From assembly GCA_026014735.1 (NCBI GenBank), contig JAOZHT010000004.1, positions 157,321-221,320 of the forward strand: a stretch of 64,000 nucleotides of DNA, written 5' to 3'. The notes below the pieces were generated by a model, which searched no databases, had not been told where the DNA came from, and worked only from the letters and a program-made list of their open reading frames with translations. The stretch's first letter is position 1; the number at the start of each line of letters is the position of its first letter. The position numbers were made by a program, and so were the translations under genes. The DNA is from Candidatus Bathyarchaeota archaeon. Lineage in GTDB: Archaea; Thermoproteota; Bathyarchaeia; Bathyarchaeales; Bathycorpusculaceae. Below, piece by piece: positions 7,931 to 16,927 of the stretch.

Positions 7931-9142
7931 ATGAGTGAAAAATGTCTCGCTGTAGTTGAGATTAATCAAGACTTATGCAGCCGCTGTTACGTCTGCAAAT
8001 CCATCTGCCCCTACCAAGCCATCAAAGCCGACGCCGAGGGCAAAGTGGAAATCAACCTAGACGAATGCCAGGTCTGCGGCATATGCTACAGTGCCTGCCC
8101 AGCTTCAGCCATAAAAATGCAGTATTACACCTACGATAACCTAACAGAATACCTAAAGCAAGCCCAGGCCAAGGAGCCCGAAACGGAAACGCTGGTTCTG
8201 ATGTGCCGCGGCAACTCACCCAACACAGGCGAAGTCAAAGACATCCTCAAAGAAGAAGGCTTAAACGTTGACAAGTACCTCTCGCTGCGATTGCCCTGTG
8301 CAGGCAGAGTCCCAACTGACTTTGTCTTCGAAGCCCTCAACTTAGGCATAAAAAACATCGTGTCGGTCCAATGCGAAGACCCCTTCTGCCGCTACAAAGA
8401 AGGCACCAAAATTAACACCCGCAGACTGGTCTTAGCCCGCAACGTCCTCAAACAGCTGGGCTACGATGACAAAGCCGTCCGAGTCATCAAGTTCAGCCGC
8501 AAAGCCGTCTATGACGTGCTGGAATGCGTCGGATGCGACAAATGCATCTTCATCTGCCCCTATGACGCCCTCGAATTCGAGCCCTTCGCGACACCCAAAC
8601 TAAACGAGGAGAAATGCGTCGGATGCGGCGCATGCCAACTGGTCTGCCCACACCATGCTATACAGGTGAAAGGCTTTGAATTCGAAAATGTCCTGGGCAA
8701 ATACAAAAGCGCCGCGGAGGCACTTAGAGCCAAAAACGGCCAACCCGCAGTTTTGGCTTTTGTCTGCCAGTGGTCAGAGTTCTCCGCGCTGGATAACCCC
8801 AACCGGGCATTCGAAGGCAAAAACGTGCTGGCGCTGGAGGTTCCATGCTTCAAATCCCTTGACCCCGTCCATGTTGTTAACGCGCTTAACTGTGGCTTCG
8901 ACGGAGTTATGGCGGTGGTCTGCAGCTCTAAAGACTGCAAGCTACAGGAGGGCAGAGACACCGCAGAGCGCAACTTGGGCATGATGCTTGATGTCCTCAA
9001 AAAAGAGGGGCTGCTTGACCGCTTCACGCTCTATGAGGAGTCGCCGCGCTGCGAGGGAGACTTCAAAGCTAAAGTTGACGAGTTCTACCAGAAAATCTCC
9101 AAGTTACCCCTACAAGAAGCAAAACTGGAGGCACCCGAGTAA
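7931..9142 (+). CDS. Duplicated ferredoxin/MvhD-type iron-sulfur electron-transfer protein
   Basis: A 403-residue soluble protein built as a duplicated unit: two [4Fe-4S] motifs, an MvhD-like domain, two more [4Fe-4S] motifs, a second MvhD-like domain. Cluster motifs begin CSRCYVCKSICP, CQVCGICYSACP, CVGCDKCIFICP and CVGCGACQLVCP. The MvhD-like parts carry LRLPCAGRVPTDFVFEALN with VQCEDPFCRYKEG, and a more divergent LEVPCFKSLDP with VVCSSKDCKLQEG. MvhD in methanogens passes electrons from hydrogenase to heterodisulfide reductase. Here it heads an operon with NfnA/NfnB-like flavoproteins (TAATG overlap with the next gene), so it likely adds a ferredoxin or other partner port to that complex. 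Confidence 0.85.
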   Translation: MSEKCLAVVEINQDLCSRCYVCKSICPYQAIKADAEGKVEINLDECQVCGICYSACPASAIKMQYYTYDNLTEYLKQAQAKEPETETLVLMCRGNSPNTGEVKDILKEEGLNVDKYLSLRLPCAGRVPTDFVFEALNLGIKNIVSVQCEDPFCRYKEGTKINTRRLVLARNVLKQLGYDDKAVRVIKFSRKAVYDVLECVGCDKCIFICPYDALEFEPFATPKLNEEKCVGCGACQLVCPHHAIQVKGFEFENVLGKYKSAAEALRAKNGQPAVLAFVCQWSEFSALDNPNRAFEGKNVLALEVPCFKSLDPVHVVNALNCGFDGVMAVVCSSKDCKLQEGRDTAERNLGMMLDVLKKEGLLDRFTLYEESPRCEGDFKAKVDEFYQKISKLPLQEAKLEAPE

Positions 9143-9993
9143 TGTACCGAATAATCAGCAAAACCGAGCTTGCACCCAAAATCAAGCTCTTCGAAGTTGA
9201 AGCACCTGAAATCGCCGCTAAAGCCCACCCTGGCCAGTTCCTCATAGTTATCCATGGCAAAACAGGCGAACGCATACCCCTCACCATCTGCGGCTACGAC
9301 ACCGAAAAGGGCACGGTTTCCTTTGCTTTCCATGAAGTCGGCAAAACCACCAAGGACCTAGGTAAACTCGAAGTGGGCGACGAAATCGACAACGTCACGG
9401 GGCCCCTGGGTAACCCCAGTGAAATCAAGAAATATGGCAAGGTGCTCTGCGTCGGCGGCAGCGTTATGATTGCGCCGCTTCTGCTGCAGTCTAAAGCCAT
9501 GAAGGAAGCCGGAAACCAAGTAACCACAGTGATCGGGGCACGCACGGAGCCCTTCATTATGATGGAGGAAGAAGCTAACAAGTACAGCGACAAAGTCTAC
9601 ATCTCAACTGACGATGGCTCTAGGGGCTATCAGGGACTGGATTTTCTCTCCGAGTTACTTAAGAATGAAAAGTTTGACCGCTGCGTCGTCATGGGACCCG
9701 TTATCCTCATGAAAGATGTCTCGGCAATCACCAAGCCCTACGGTATCCCAACCATCGTGACGACCACGCCGATTATGATTGACGGCATGGGCATGTGTGG
9801 GGTTTGCCGCGTCACCGTCGGAGGCAAAATGCTCTTCGGCTGCGTGGATGGACCCGAATTTGACGGTCACCTAGTTGATTTTGACGAATTGATTTTGCGC
9901 CAACGCACGATGCTTCCCGAGGAGCGGCTGAGCAGTGTGCTGGCAGAGTTGCATGAACATGGAGGTTGCAAGTGTGGTCGAAACAAAGCCTAA
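9142..9993 (+). CDS. NfnA/PyrK-like FAD and [2Fe-2S] oxidoreductase subunit
   Basis: A 283-residue ferredoxin:NADP reductase-fold protein of the sulfide dehydrogenase beta/NfnA/dihydroorotate dehydrogenase electron-transfer type. The N-terminal FAD barrel contains HPGQFLIVIHGKTGERIPLT, the middle an NAD(P) domain (VLCVGGSVMIAPLL), and the C-terminus a cysteine cluster (MCGVCRVTVGGKMLFGCVDG) for a [2Fe-2S] centre. Its start overlaps the upstream stop and its end overlaps the NfnB-like gene. In Nfn complexes this subunit binds NADH and pairs with the NfnB subunit for flavin-based electron bifurcation. Confidence 0.9.
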   Translation: MYRIISKTELAPKIKLFEVEAPEIAAKAHPGQFLIVIHGKTGERIPLTICGYDTEKGTVSFAFHEVGKTTKDLGKLEVGDEIDNVTGPLGNPSEIKKYGKVLCVGGSVMIAPLLLQSKAMKEAGNQVTTVIGARTEPFIMMEEEANKYSDKVYISTDDGSRGYQGLDFLSELLKNEKFDRCVVMGPVILMKDVSAITKPYGIPTIVTTTPIMIDGMGMCGVCRVTVGGKMLFGCVDGPEFDGHLVDFDELILRQRTMLPEERLSSVLAELHEHGGCKCGRNKA

Positions 9994-11386
9994 ACCGAAA
10001 CTTAACAAGAAAGCCATAGAGATGGCAAAGCAAGAACCAGATGTCCGCAACAAAAACTTCAGCGAAGTCGCGTTAGGATACACCGAGGAGGAAGCCCTGC
10101 AGGAAGCAAACCGCTGCCTGCAATGCCCCAACCCCATGTGCCGATCAGGCTGCCCCGTTGAAGTCCCGATTCCACAGTTCATCAAAGCACTCAAAGAAAA
10201 GAATTACGCTGAAGGCATCCAAATCATCAAAACCAAAAACGCACTGCCCGCCGTCTGCGGACGCGTCTGCCCACAGGAATCCCAGTGCCAAGCTAAATGC
10301 GTCATCGGCAGAATGGGCGACCCCGTCAGCATCGGGCGGCTGGAACGTTTCCTTGCCGACTGGGAACGCCAAAACGGCGCCGTGATTCCACCTAAAGTTA
10401 AAGCCACAGGCAAAAAAGTCGCGGTTATCGGCGCAGGACCCGCGGGATTAACGGTTGCAGCTGACCTTGCTAAGCGGGGACATGAAGTCATCATCTTCGA
10501 AGCACTCCACGTCGGCGGCGGTGTCCTCTCATATGGTATCCCCGAGTTCCGTTTGCCCAAAGCCATCGTGCAAAACGAGGTTGAATATGTCCAGAAACTC
10601 GGCGTAGACCTCAGATTGGGCAACCTCATCGGCAGAATCCACACCATTCCCGAACTGATGAAGCAAGGCGGCTACGACGCAGTCTTCATCGGCAGCGGCG
10701 CAGGGTTACCCCAATTCACCGGCAGCCCCGGCGAGAACCTGGGCGGCATCTACAGCGCCAACGAATTCCTCATCCGCGTTAACCTCATGAAAGCTTTCCA
10801 GTTCCCCGAATACGACACTCCAATCCGCATCGGCAAAAACGTCGTCGTCATAGGCGGCGGCAACGTCGCCATGGACTGCGCGAGATGCAGCATGCGCCTA
10901 GGCGCCCACGTCTGCCTGCTCTACCGACGCTCACGCGACGAGTTGCCTGCAAGGCACGAGGAAATCGAAAACGCCGAAGAAGAGGGCTTGATGTGCAAGT
11001 TCTTGGCAGCGCCGCTGGAATTCTACGGCGACGATAAAGGCTGGGTGAAAGGCATGAAATGCGTCGCTATGGAACTTACTGAACCCGACGCAAAGGGCAG
11101 GCGAGGAGTCAAAGCGGTGCCTGGCAGCGAATTCACCATGGACGTGGATACAGTTATCATCGCTATTGGGCAAACCCCCAACCCCATCATCCAGCGCACC
11201 ACCGACGGCCTGCAAAGCGACCCCCGGCACGGAACCATAACCGTTGATGAAGTGGGCAAAACTAGCCTCGAGGGCGTCTATGCGGGCGGCGATGTGGCGA
11301 CGGGTGCAGCGACGGTTATCAGCGCGATGGGCGCCGGTAAACGTGCAGCTCAAGCCATGCATGAATACCTCGTGAGCAAAAAGTAG
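9959..11386 (+). CDS. NfnB/glutamate synthase small subunit-like flavoprotein
   Basis: About 475 residues. The N-terminal domain has two [4Fe-4S] cysteine sets (CLQCPNPMCRSGCPV, CGRVCPQESQCQAKC), followed by FAD (VAVIGAGPAGLTVAA) and NADPH (VVVIGGGNVAMDCARCSMRL) Rossmann folds and the C-terminal YAGGDVATGAATVISAMG. This is the GltD/NfnB/SudA fold. No GltB-type large subunit is nearby, so an Nfn-like transhydrogenase is more likely than glutamate synthase. The ATG at 9959 is listed; a GTG at 9974 has GGAGG eight bases upstream and is equally plausible. It overlaps the previous gene, so translation is coupled. Confidence 0.9.
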   Translation: MEVASVVETKPKPKLNKKAIEMAKQEPDVRNKNFSEVALGYTEEEALQEANRCLQCPNPMCRSGCPVEVPIPQFIKALKEKNYAEGIQIIKTKNALPAVCGRVCPQESQCQAKCVIGRMGDPVSIGRLERFLADWERQNGAVIPPKVKATGKKVAVIGAGPAGLTVAADLAKRGHEVIIFEALHVGGGVLSYGIPEFRLPKAIVQNEVEYVQKLGVDLRLGNLIGRIHTIPELMKQGGYDAVFIGSGAGLPQFTGSPGENLGGIYSANEFLIRVNLMKAFQFPEYDTPIRIGKNVVVIGGGNVAMDCARCSMRLGAHVCLLYRRSRDELPARHEEIENAEEEGLMCKFLAAPLEFYGDDKGWVKGMKCVAMELTEPDAKGRRGVKAVPGSEFTMDVDTVIIAIGQTPNPIIQRTTDGLQSDPRHGTITVDEVGKTSLEGVYAGGDVATGAATVISAMGAGKRAAQAMHEYLVSKK

Positions 11387-11530
11387 GCTCAACCCTTTTT
11401 CTTTCTTTTTGTTTTCCAGCTTTGTCCTGTTGGTGCAACCAGCAGCTATCTTTTTGTTGGCTTAGATGTTTAGTGGGTTGTTTTAGCAAGCTTTTTATCC
11501 GATGGCAGCAACCGATGAGCAGGTATTCAG

Positions 11531-12145
11531 ATGCTGAATAACTCTCGAAAAAAAGGCAAACCAAAAAGCAAAGCCAAAGCCACACAAATCATCCCCGCCG
11601 TTATCCTCATCTGCTGCGCGGTTGGAGCCCTCTACTTCTCAGGGTTCTTCGATGACTTCGCAGCTCCATCGACGCAGCAGGGCACCTCAGACGACACAGC
11701 AAACACGCTGACTCCAATGAGGGACCTTGTGGGCACATGGAAAACCGCCGTCAGCACAAAATTCACAATAGCCACCGATTATGAAGCCTTTGACGGCTTA
11801 TCTGATGTGGGCTCCGAAGACCGCTCCATGACATGGACCATAACCGCAACCGGTGAGGAAAACATCGTGCTGGGGGATGTGGCGTTCAGCTACTCCAACC
11901 GGCAGCTGACTTCGGATTCAGGCTACACCCCTGATGTTTCGCCCATGCAGTTGAGGGGAATCGTAAACGGAACACAACTGACGCTGATCAGGGGCGACAG
12001 CGGCCCCATCCGGCAGGTTGGTTCAGTGGGCGAATTCACCTTCACCACACACCAGATGGAGGGCACATGGCATGACCACTGGAGCGGCGTCTATGAGCAG
12101 AACGTGTACACTTCAGCTAACGTTTTGAAACTGCAAAAACAGTAA
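11531..12145 (+). CDS. Membrane-anchored protein of unknown function
   Basis: 204 residues: a lysine-rich N-terminus, one membrane helix at about 20-40 (IIPAVILICCAVGALYFSGF), then an extracellular domain rich in Thr/Ser. The region around MRDLVGTWKTAV and EGTWHDHWSGVY suggests a lipocalin-like or beta-sandwich fold built of repeated GTW segments. I do not recognise a family. It stands alone downstream of the Nfn-like operon with a 144-nt gap. Confidence 0.7.
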   Translation: MLNNSRKKGKPKSKAKATQIIPAVILICCAVGALYFSGFFDDFAAPSTQQGTSDDTANTLTPMRDLVGTWKTAVSTKFTIATDYEAFDGLSDVGSEDRSMTWTITATGEENIVLGDVAFSYSNRQLTSDSGYTPDVSPMQLRGIVNGTQLTLIRGDSGPIRQVGSVGEFTFTTHQMEGTWHDHWSGVYEQNVYTSANVLKLQKQ

Positions 12146-12222
12146 CTCCAAATATCCATTTTGCTTCCCGAAGCCGCAGGTTTTTTAGGTACAAACCGCC
12201 AAATCCATAGAGGGCAACAACC

Positions 12223-12735
12223 TTGGACTCAGAAGAATTGGCTAAGATGCAAAAAGCGCAGATACCGCAAAAAACCACAACCCTCACGCCAGACGACATC
12301 AGGTTTCTGGTGGAGACACTCAGCGAGAAAGACGACAAACTCCGCTACAACGCTTTTCTGCTTGTGCAGGCAGCCGCGAAGCGGTCAAACACCATCTATG
12401 GCTACTGGGATGTGCTGGAGCAGAAGCTGAATAGCGACAACTCGTATCAGCGCAGCATCGGCGTAATGTTGATTGCAGAAAACGTTCGGTGGGACACTGA
12501 GGGCAAATTCGGCGGCGCCCTGCCTAAATTTCTGGCATGCTGCAACGACGAGAAATTCATCACTGCGCGGCAGACCCTTCAGGCATTTGTAACCATCATA
12601 AAATCGACAGATGCATACAACAAAGCTATCGGGGAGGCGGTGGCGGGTTTGAGTTTTGCTCAGTATAAGGAAAACCAGCAGTCGCTTCTAAGGAAGGATG
12701 CGGCGAATGTGCTTGCGGCGATAAGGCGCAGGTAG
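12223..12735 (+). CDS. HEAT-like helical repeat protein
   Basis: 170 residues, predicted soluble and all-helical, with two-helix repeats such as DDKLRYNAFLLVQAAAKRS and NSYQRSIGVMLIAENVRW that resemble HEAT repeats. It starts with TTG at 12223 behind GAGGG (12211-12215); an ATG at 12247 is the alternative. No catalytic motif is seen, so a scaffold or adaptor role is likely. Confidence 0.7.
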   Translation: MDSEELAKMQKAQIPQKTTTLTPDDIRFLVETLSEKDDKLRYNAFLLVQAAAKRSNTIYGYWDVLEQKLNSDNSYQRSIGVMLIAENVRWDTEGKFGGALPKFLACCNDEKFITARQTLQAFVTIIKSTDAYNKAIGEAVAGLSFAQYKENQQSLLRKDAANVLAAIRRR

Positions 12736-12920
12736 AAACCTCTTTCATGCGGCTGTCTCAAGGCAGCGGTTTTTCTGCTAATCGGCATTATCCGCTTTTA
12801 CCGCTCATGGGGGCTCCGTAGCCGCCAGCCTAACGGTTAGTCCAAATAGATTTAACCTTATATAATGGCGCCTATAGTTGTTGGAACATCAAGTAAACGT
12901 TGAGTTAGGAGAGAAGAAGG

Positions 12921-13352
12921 GTGGATGAAATCCTAGAGTTGATGGAAAAAACCTCCAAGCGAATACAGAAAACAGTCGAGCAGACCAAAGAAAACATCTG
13001 GAAACAAGCCGCAATCTATGAGCAGCTCCAGCAGTCACCTGAAGCCACACAGGACCAGAAGACCAAAGCCTTCATCAAAAAAACCTTTGAGCTGGACCGG
13101 TTGGAGTGGCAGAATTCACAGTTAAGCCTGATTTATCTGCTTCAGATCTTCGCGTTTAAAGTGAAGGTTCTTGAGGTTTCCGTCGGCAAAATCCATGACG
13201 AAGTAAGCAAGTCGGGGGTCCTGCAGAGCGGCGAAGAACTTCAGGATATCAAAAAGAACATAGATGCCCTCAAAATCCTCATGGAAGCCCAATACGATTC
13301 AATGAAGGAAATCAACGAATCACAGAACAAGAACCTCGGCTACATCCACTAG
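12921..13352 (+). CDS. Small coiled-coil protein
   Basis: 143 residues, almost wholly helical and charged, with heptad-like stretches at both ends (LMEKTSKRIQKTVEQTKENI and DIKKNIDALKILMEAQYDSM) and a more hydrophobic middle (LSLIYLLQIFAFKVKVLEV) too polar for a clear membrane span. Starts with GTG after a GGAGAGAAGAAGG ribosome binding site. A TATA-like TTATATAATGG lies at about 12857. Family not recognised. Confidence 0.7.
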   Translation: MDEILELMEKTSKRIQKTVEQTKENIWKQAAIYEQLQQSPEATQDQKTKAFIKKTFELDRLEWQNSQLSLIYLLQIFAFKVKVLEVSVGKIHDEVSKSGVLQSGEELQDIKKNIDALKILMEAQYDSMKEINESQNKNLGYIH

Positions 13353-13440
13353 CCGATTTTTTAAATAATAAAAAGAGCAGCTTGGCGATTCAACCATAGG
13401 GTTGATTGCCTACAGCTATGCTATGTTTGTTCCAGCTATC

Positions 13441-14361
13441 TTAGAAGAGCTTTTCCCAGCTTGTGACTAGGTCGAGTACTTCTTGGCCTGCTTTGCCGCC
13501 ATAGCTCTTAAGACGCTCGCGAGTGTCTTTTTCTGCGATGGCTTTCTTTTGGAATTCCTGCATCTGATATGCTTTGTCAGTGAGGTAAAGTAAACCGTCA
13601 ACGCCTGCGCGTGCCATGCGGACTGAGACTGTGAGCAACTCGCTTGCGGTGGGTGTTTCTCTTGGGTCGTCGCCGGGGCCAATAACGTAGAGTGCAATGT
13701 TTAGTTTTGTGTCTTTGAAGAGTTTCTTGAAGTTGCGTGTAAGCATTTCCCAGTACCATGGTGTAGCATAGTTCTTGCTGAACATGACAACGAACATTTC
13801 GGTTGTGAGCGGTAGCATGTCGTCGAAGTTGACGCCGAAGCGTTCATAGTTTGTAACTGGGTCTGGTAGGATACCGATGTAGAGTGGTTTTTTGGCTCTG
13901 TTGATTACGCGGTCGCTTGTTGCAGCCATGTATTCAGTGACTTCTTTTCGTCTCCACTCATACCAGCTAAGGCCGCTTTTTGCGTGGAGTTCTTTGCAGC
14001 GTGGACAGGTGCAGTGACCGTGTTCAGCGAAGTGAATGCTGTTAAGCCAGACACCTTGGCTTTTGCGCGCTACGTCTTCCATGTAGTCAAGTTGTTCTGC
14101 TCTGTGTTCTGGTTGAGTTGCGCAGAGGACTTCCCAGCGTACGTTGAAGTTATCGTTGGTTCTCCATGCTGGACCAAGATCACTTTGGCTGATCCAGTCT
14201 GGGTGCAGGCGTGCTGCGACGTTGTCACCGAAGATTGCGACGTTACTGTACATATCAGCTTTGGGGGGCAGTCGTCTTCCGACTTCAGGCTTAGTGCGGA
14301 AAAGGTCAAAGTCGAAGCCTGGAACTTTCTTTGCTTCAAACATGTATGTGCCGAATTTCAT
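13441..14361 (-). CDS. Conserved protein of unknown function, TIM-barrel-like
   Basis: 306 residues, no signal peptide. HFAEHGHCTCPRCKELHAKS contains a Cys/His cluster (HxHxCxCxxC) that could bind a metal. Later segments (KKPLYIGILPDP, LPLTTEMFVVMFSKNY, KLNIALYVIGPGDDPRETP, ARAGVDGLLYLTDKAYQ) alternate strand and helix in a beta/alpha-barrel pattern reminiscent of glycoside hydrolase-like proteins. I cannot name a family or substrate. It is monocistronic with clear codon bias, so certainly a gene. Confidence 0.75.
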   Translation of the reverse strand: MKFGTYMFEAKKVPGFDFDLFRTKPEVGRRLPPKADMYSNVAIFGDNVAARLHPDWISQSDLGPAWRTNDNFNVRWEVLCATQPEHRAEQLDYMEDVARKSQGVWLNSIHFAEHGHCTCPRCKELHAKSGLSWYEWRRKEVTEYMAATSDRVINRAKKPLYIGILPDPVTNYERFGVNFDDMLPLTTEMFVVMFSKNYATPWYWEMLTRNFKKLFKDTKLNIALYVIGPGDDPRETPTASELLTVSVRMARAGVDGLLYLTDKAYQMQEFQKKAIAEKDTRERLKSYGGKAGQEVLDLVTSWEKLF

Positions 14362-14509
14362 TTGCTTCTACCTTTTTAGAACTCAAAACGTTTGGCGCGG
14401 TTATAAAGTTTTGCGTATAGAGATTTATGGAAGTCACGCACCTTAAACTGCAGTTTGCCGATTGCTTATCTAATTAAAAGAAGAAAAAGACGGGTGAGCT
14501 TTACCGAAT

Positions 14510-15463
14510 TTATGGAGGTGGAGGCGGAGGCGGCGGTAAGCCGGAAACACCACTCTGCTTTTTACGCACAAACAAAACAGCCGCCAAAACAGAAACTACT
14601 ACAACTATGATGATTACGGCGATAAGTAGCGTTGTGTTGTCTGAGTTATTGATTGTTTGTGGCGGGGGAGTTACTGTGGCGGTTTGGGTTGCTGTGGGTT
14701 GATTGGTGGGTGACGCCGTTGGAGTGGTAGTTGGGGCGGGAGTTACAGTTTCAGTTGCGTTTGCCTGTACAGTGATGGAGGCGGTGGTTGCGTTCACCAA
14801 TGGAAAATCCGCTATGGAGACGGTGATGGTTTGTGTACCCACCGTATTGAGGGTTACATTATAGACGCCTGTGCCGCTTATGAGGTTACGCGGCAGTCCC
14901 TGCGGTAAGTAGATTGCTTGGGTGTCAGTTGAAGCAAAGTTGACTGATTTACCCCAACCAGACGTGCCAATGTCAGTCAGAACATTAGCTGAAGCATCTA
15001 CAACTGTAGCTGTAACGTTAACTTGTCCGCCTGCCTCAACCGTTAGTGGATATACTGAGACGACTAAAGAGATTGGCTGAACAGTGACGGTTAATGTGCC
15101 TGTTAAGGTGTTATCTGTGGTATCGGTTACGGTAACTGTTTGGTCGCCCGGAGTTCCAAAGTACATGGATCGGGTTGCTATTCCGTTGATTACGTCTATG
15201 GTTGTGTTTGTTGGAAGTATGGCGTGTGGGTCATTGCAGGTCAGGGTGACTGCACCGTTGAAGGTGGCAACTTTGGTTTCGGTGGCGTCCATGGCGGTGA
15301 TTATGATGTTGTTAGCCATAGCTTGAGTGTAGGGTGTTGTCAGGAAGGTTACTGTGTAGTGAGTTACGGGTCCAGCGGCGGATGCTGGGTTTGTTAGGTT
15401 TAGGGAAATGGCGCCAACTATTACTGTGATTAACAAAATTGTCAAGATATGTTTTTTTGGCAA
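14510..15463 (-). CDS. Exported Ig-like protein with C-terminal anchor and polyproline tail
   Basis: 317 residues: signal peptide (ILTILLITVIVGAISLNL), two Ig/invasin-like beta domains (about 32-130 and 132-235), a Thr/Pro-rich stalk (about 238-275), a membrane helix (LLIAVIIIVVVVSVLAAVLF) and a cytoplasmic tail KKQSGVSGLPP ending in eight prolines. It is probably a cell-surface or S-layer-associated protein. The run of prolines inside the cell is unusual and may be a protein-binding handle. Confidence 0.8.
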   Translation of the reverse strand: MPKKHILTILLITVIVGAISLNLTNPASAAGPVTHYTVTFLTTPYTQAMANNIIITAMDATETKVATFNGAVTLTCNDPHAILPTNTTIDVINGIATRSMYFGTPGDQTVTVTDTTDNTLTGTLTVTVQPISLVVSVYPLTVEAGGQVNVTATVVDASANVLTDIGTSGWGKSVNFASTDTQAIYLPQGLPRNLISGTGVYNVTLNTVGTQTITVSIADFPLVNATTASITVQANATETVTPAPTTTPTASPTNQPTATQTATVTPPPQTINNSDNTTLLIAVIIIVVVVSVLAAVLFVRKKQSGVSGLPPPPPPPP

Positions 15464-15587
15464 GGTTTACCCCTTAGTTAGCGTTATCTGGTTCCTTACG
15501 TTTTAAGGTTTGCGCTCACAGACACTGACTAGCTTAAAGCCCTACAGAAAAACCAAAAAAGTTCAGTGAAAATTAAGTGGAATCCGA

Positions 15588-16358
15588 TCATGCGCTGATT
15601 TTTGGCGGCGGACGCACCCGCTTCTTGCCAAGTTTAACCCGAAGAGCCACACGGTAGAGTTTGCGCAGAGACTTCACCAGCAGTTCCAAGGTTGGCGCGG
15701 TGCTGTAAATAATTGGGATTTGCTCGTATTCGGCTATGCGTATGGCTTGCTCGTCAGGCTGGGCTTTATGGAAGACCACTATGCGGGGTTTGAGGCTGCA
15801 TACCCGCACAATCATCATCGGCAAGCTTCCGCCATCTACGTTAGTGAAGATCAATGCCCTCTCCGTGGATGCCCCGAAAAGCTGCGCGTACTCCAACCCT
15901 GAGTATGCCTCAACTGCTTTTCGGCTGTCGATAACCGTGTAACCCGTGATTTCTTTAACGTACCTGTCCTTGCATGCTACAACTTCGCCGCCGATGGCTT
16001 TGCAGAGGTACTCCACTCGGACGGGAATGGGGAACTCGCGTAAATCCACCACCGCCATGCTTGGTGAACTGGTAAGTTTGGAGAATTCACGGATAAAGCG
16101 GCTGCCCTTCTGCTCGTCGATAATCAGCAGCGATAGGACGAATCGGCGGATGAATTTGGCTCCGGGGCTTTTGCGTCTGCCGCTTTCGTAGTCGCTTACC
16201 ACCGAAGAGGAGAGCCTCATCACCTGCGAGAGGCTAATTTGAGATATGGCGAAGAGTTCCCGCCACTTCTTCATGGTGGTGCCTGGCCTGCTTGAGAGAA
16301 TGATTTCTCCAGCAATCCTTCTAGCTAAAACTTCTTTTAGGCTAGGCGACACCGACAT
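15588..16358 (-). CDS. XRE-type archaeal transcriptional regulator (COG1709-like)
   Basis: 256 residues. An N-terminal HTH of the Cro/XRE type covers about residues 33-64 (FAISQISLSQVMRLSSSVVS then DYESGRRKSPG). The C-terminal part binds an unknown ligand and contains ALIFTNVDGGSLPMMIVR. The layout matches the archaeal regulator family I know as COG1709. It is divergent from alba with a 223-nt region between them that contains a 7-bp palindrome (AAGCTTC/GAAGCTT) at about 16467-16488, a possible operator. Confidence 0.85.
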   Translation of the reverse strand: MSVSPSLKEVLARRIAGEIILSSRPGTTMKKWRELFAISQISLSQVMRLSSSVVSDYESGRRKSPGAKFIRRFVLSLLIIDEQKGSRFIREFSKLTSSPSMAVVDLREFPIPVRVEYLCKAIGGEVVACKDRYVKEITGYTVIDSRKAVEAYSGLEYAQLFGASTERALIFTNVDGGSLPMMIVRVCSLKPRIVVFHKAQPDEQAIRIAEYEQIPIIYSTAPTLELLVKSLRKLYRVALRVKLGKKRVRPPPKISA

Positions 16359-16581
16359 GTAAGTTAATCTCCCTGTTTGTAACTTCCCTCCAAAATTAGG
16401 GTATTAAACTTTCCGTTTTTTCCCGAACCCCCACAACTTATTAGTCGCTACGGGATGGGAAAGTAAAAGCTTCTTTATTAGGAAGCTTGCATAATAAACA
16501 GTAACGTTCGCTCTCTCAGCGATGAGTGCCAGCGCAACGTAAATACAATGCAAAACAAATTCAAAAAAGGAGTGAAAGTAC

Positions 16582-16872
16582 ATGTCTGAAAAAGCCAGTG
16601 ACGTAATTTTCGTCGGAAACAAACCACCCATGAGCTACGTGCTCGCCATCATAACCGCATTCTCAAGTGGGTCCCAAAAAGAAATAACCCTAAAAGCCAG
16701 AGGTCAAGCAATCACCACCGCAGTTGATGTCGCCGAAATCACCAGAAGCCGCTTCATAAAAGACCTCAAAGTAACAAAGATCGCAATTGGAACCGCAGAG
16801 ATGCCACCCAGAGAAGGCGAAAACAGGTCCAGAATGGTTTCCACGATAGAGATTACTCTCTCTAAAGCGTAA
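16582..16872 (+). CDS. albA: Chromatin protein Alba
   Basis: 96 residues, whole-length Alba: SDVIFVGNKPPMSYVLAII contains the nucleic-acid binding lysine loop, followed by LKARGQAITTAVDVAEITRS and a C-terminal ISTIEITLS-like strand. Alba coats DNA and RNA as dimers in most archaea. It has a good ribosome binding site (AAAGGAGTG) and its own promoter region shared with the divergent regulator. Confidence 0.96.
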   Translation: MSEKASDVIFVGNKPPMSYVLAIITAFSSGSQKEITLKARGQAITTAVDVAEITRSRFIKDLKVTKIAIGTAEMPPREGENRSRMVSTIEITLSKA

Positions 16873-16927
16873 ACCTGACGGAATAAAAAATTAGAAGAGA
16901 GTTTTGACTCTCAAACCCTTTTAATTT

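Noticed and set aside
9935-9958. Upstream start for the NfnB-like gene
   Set aside because: It would add residues lying wholly in the NfnA-like coding end with no ribosome binding site; starts at 9959 or 9974 fit better.
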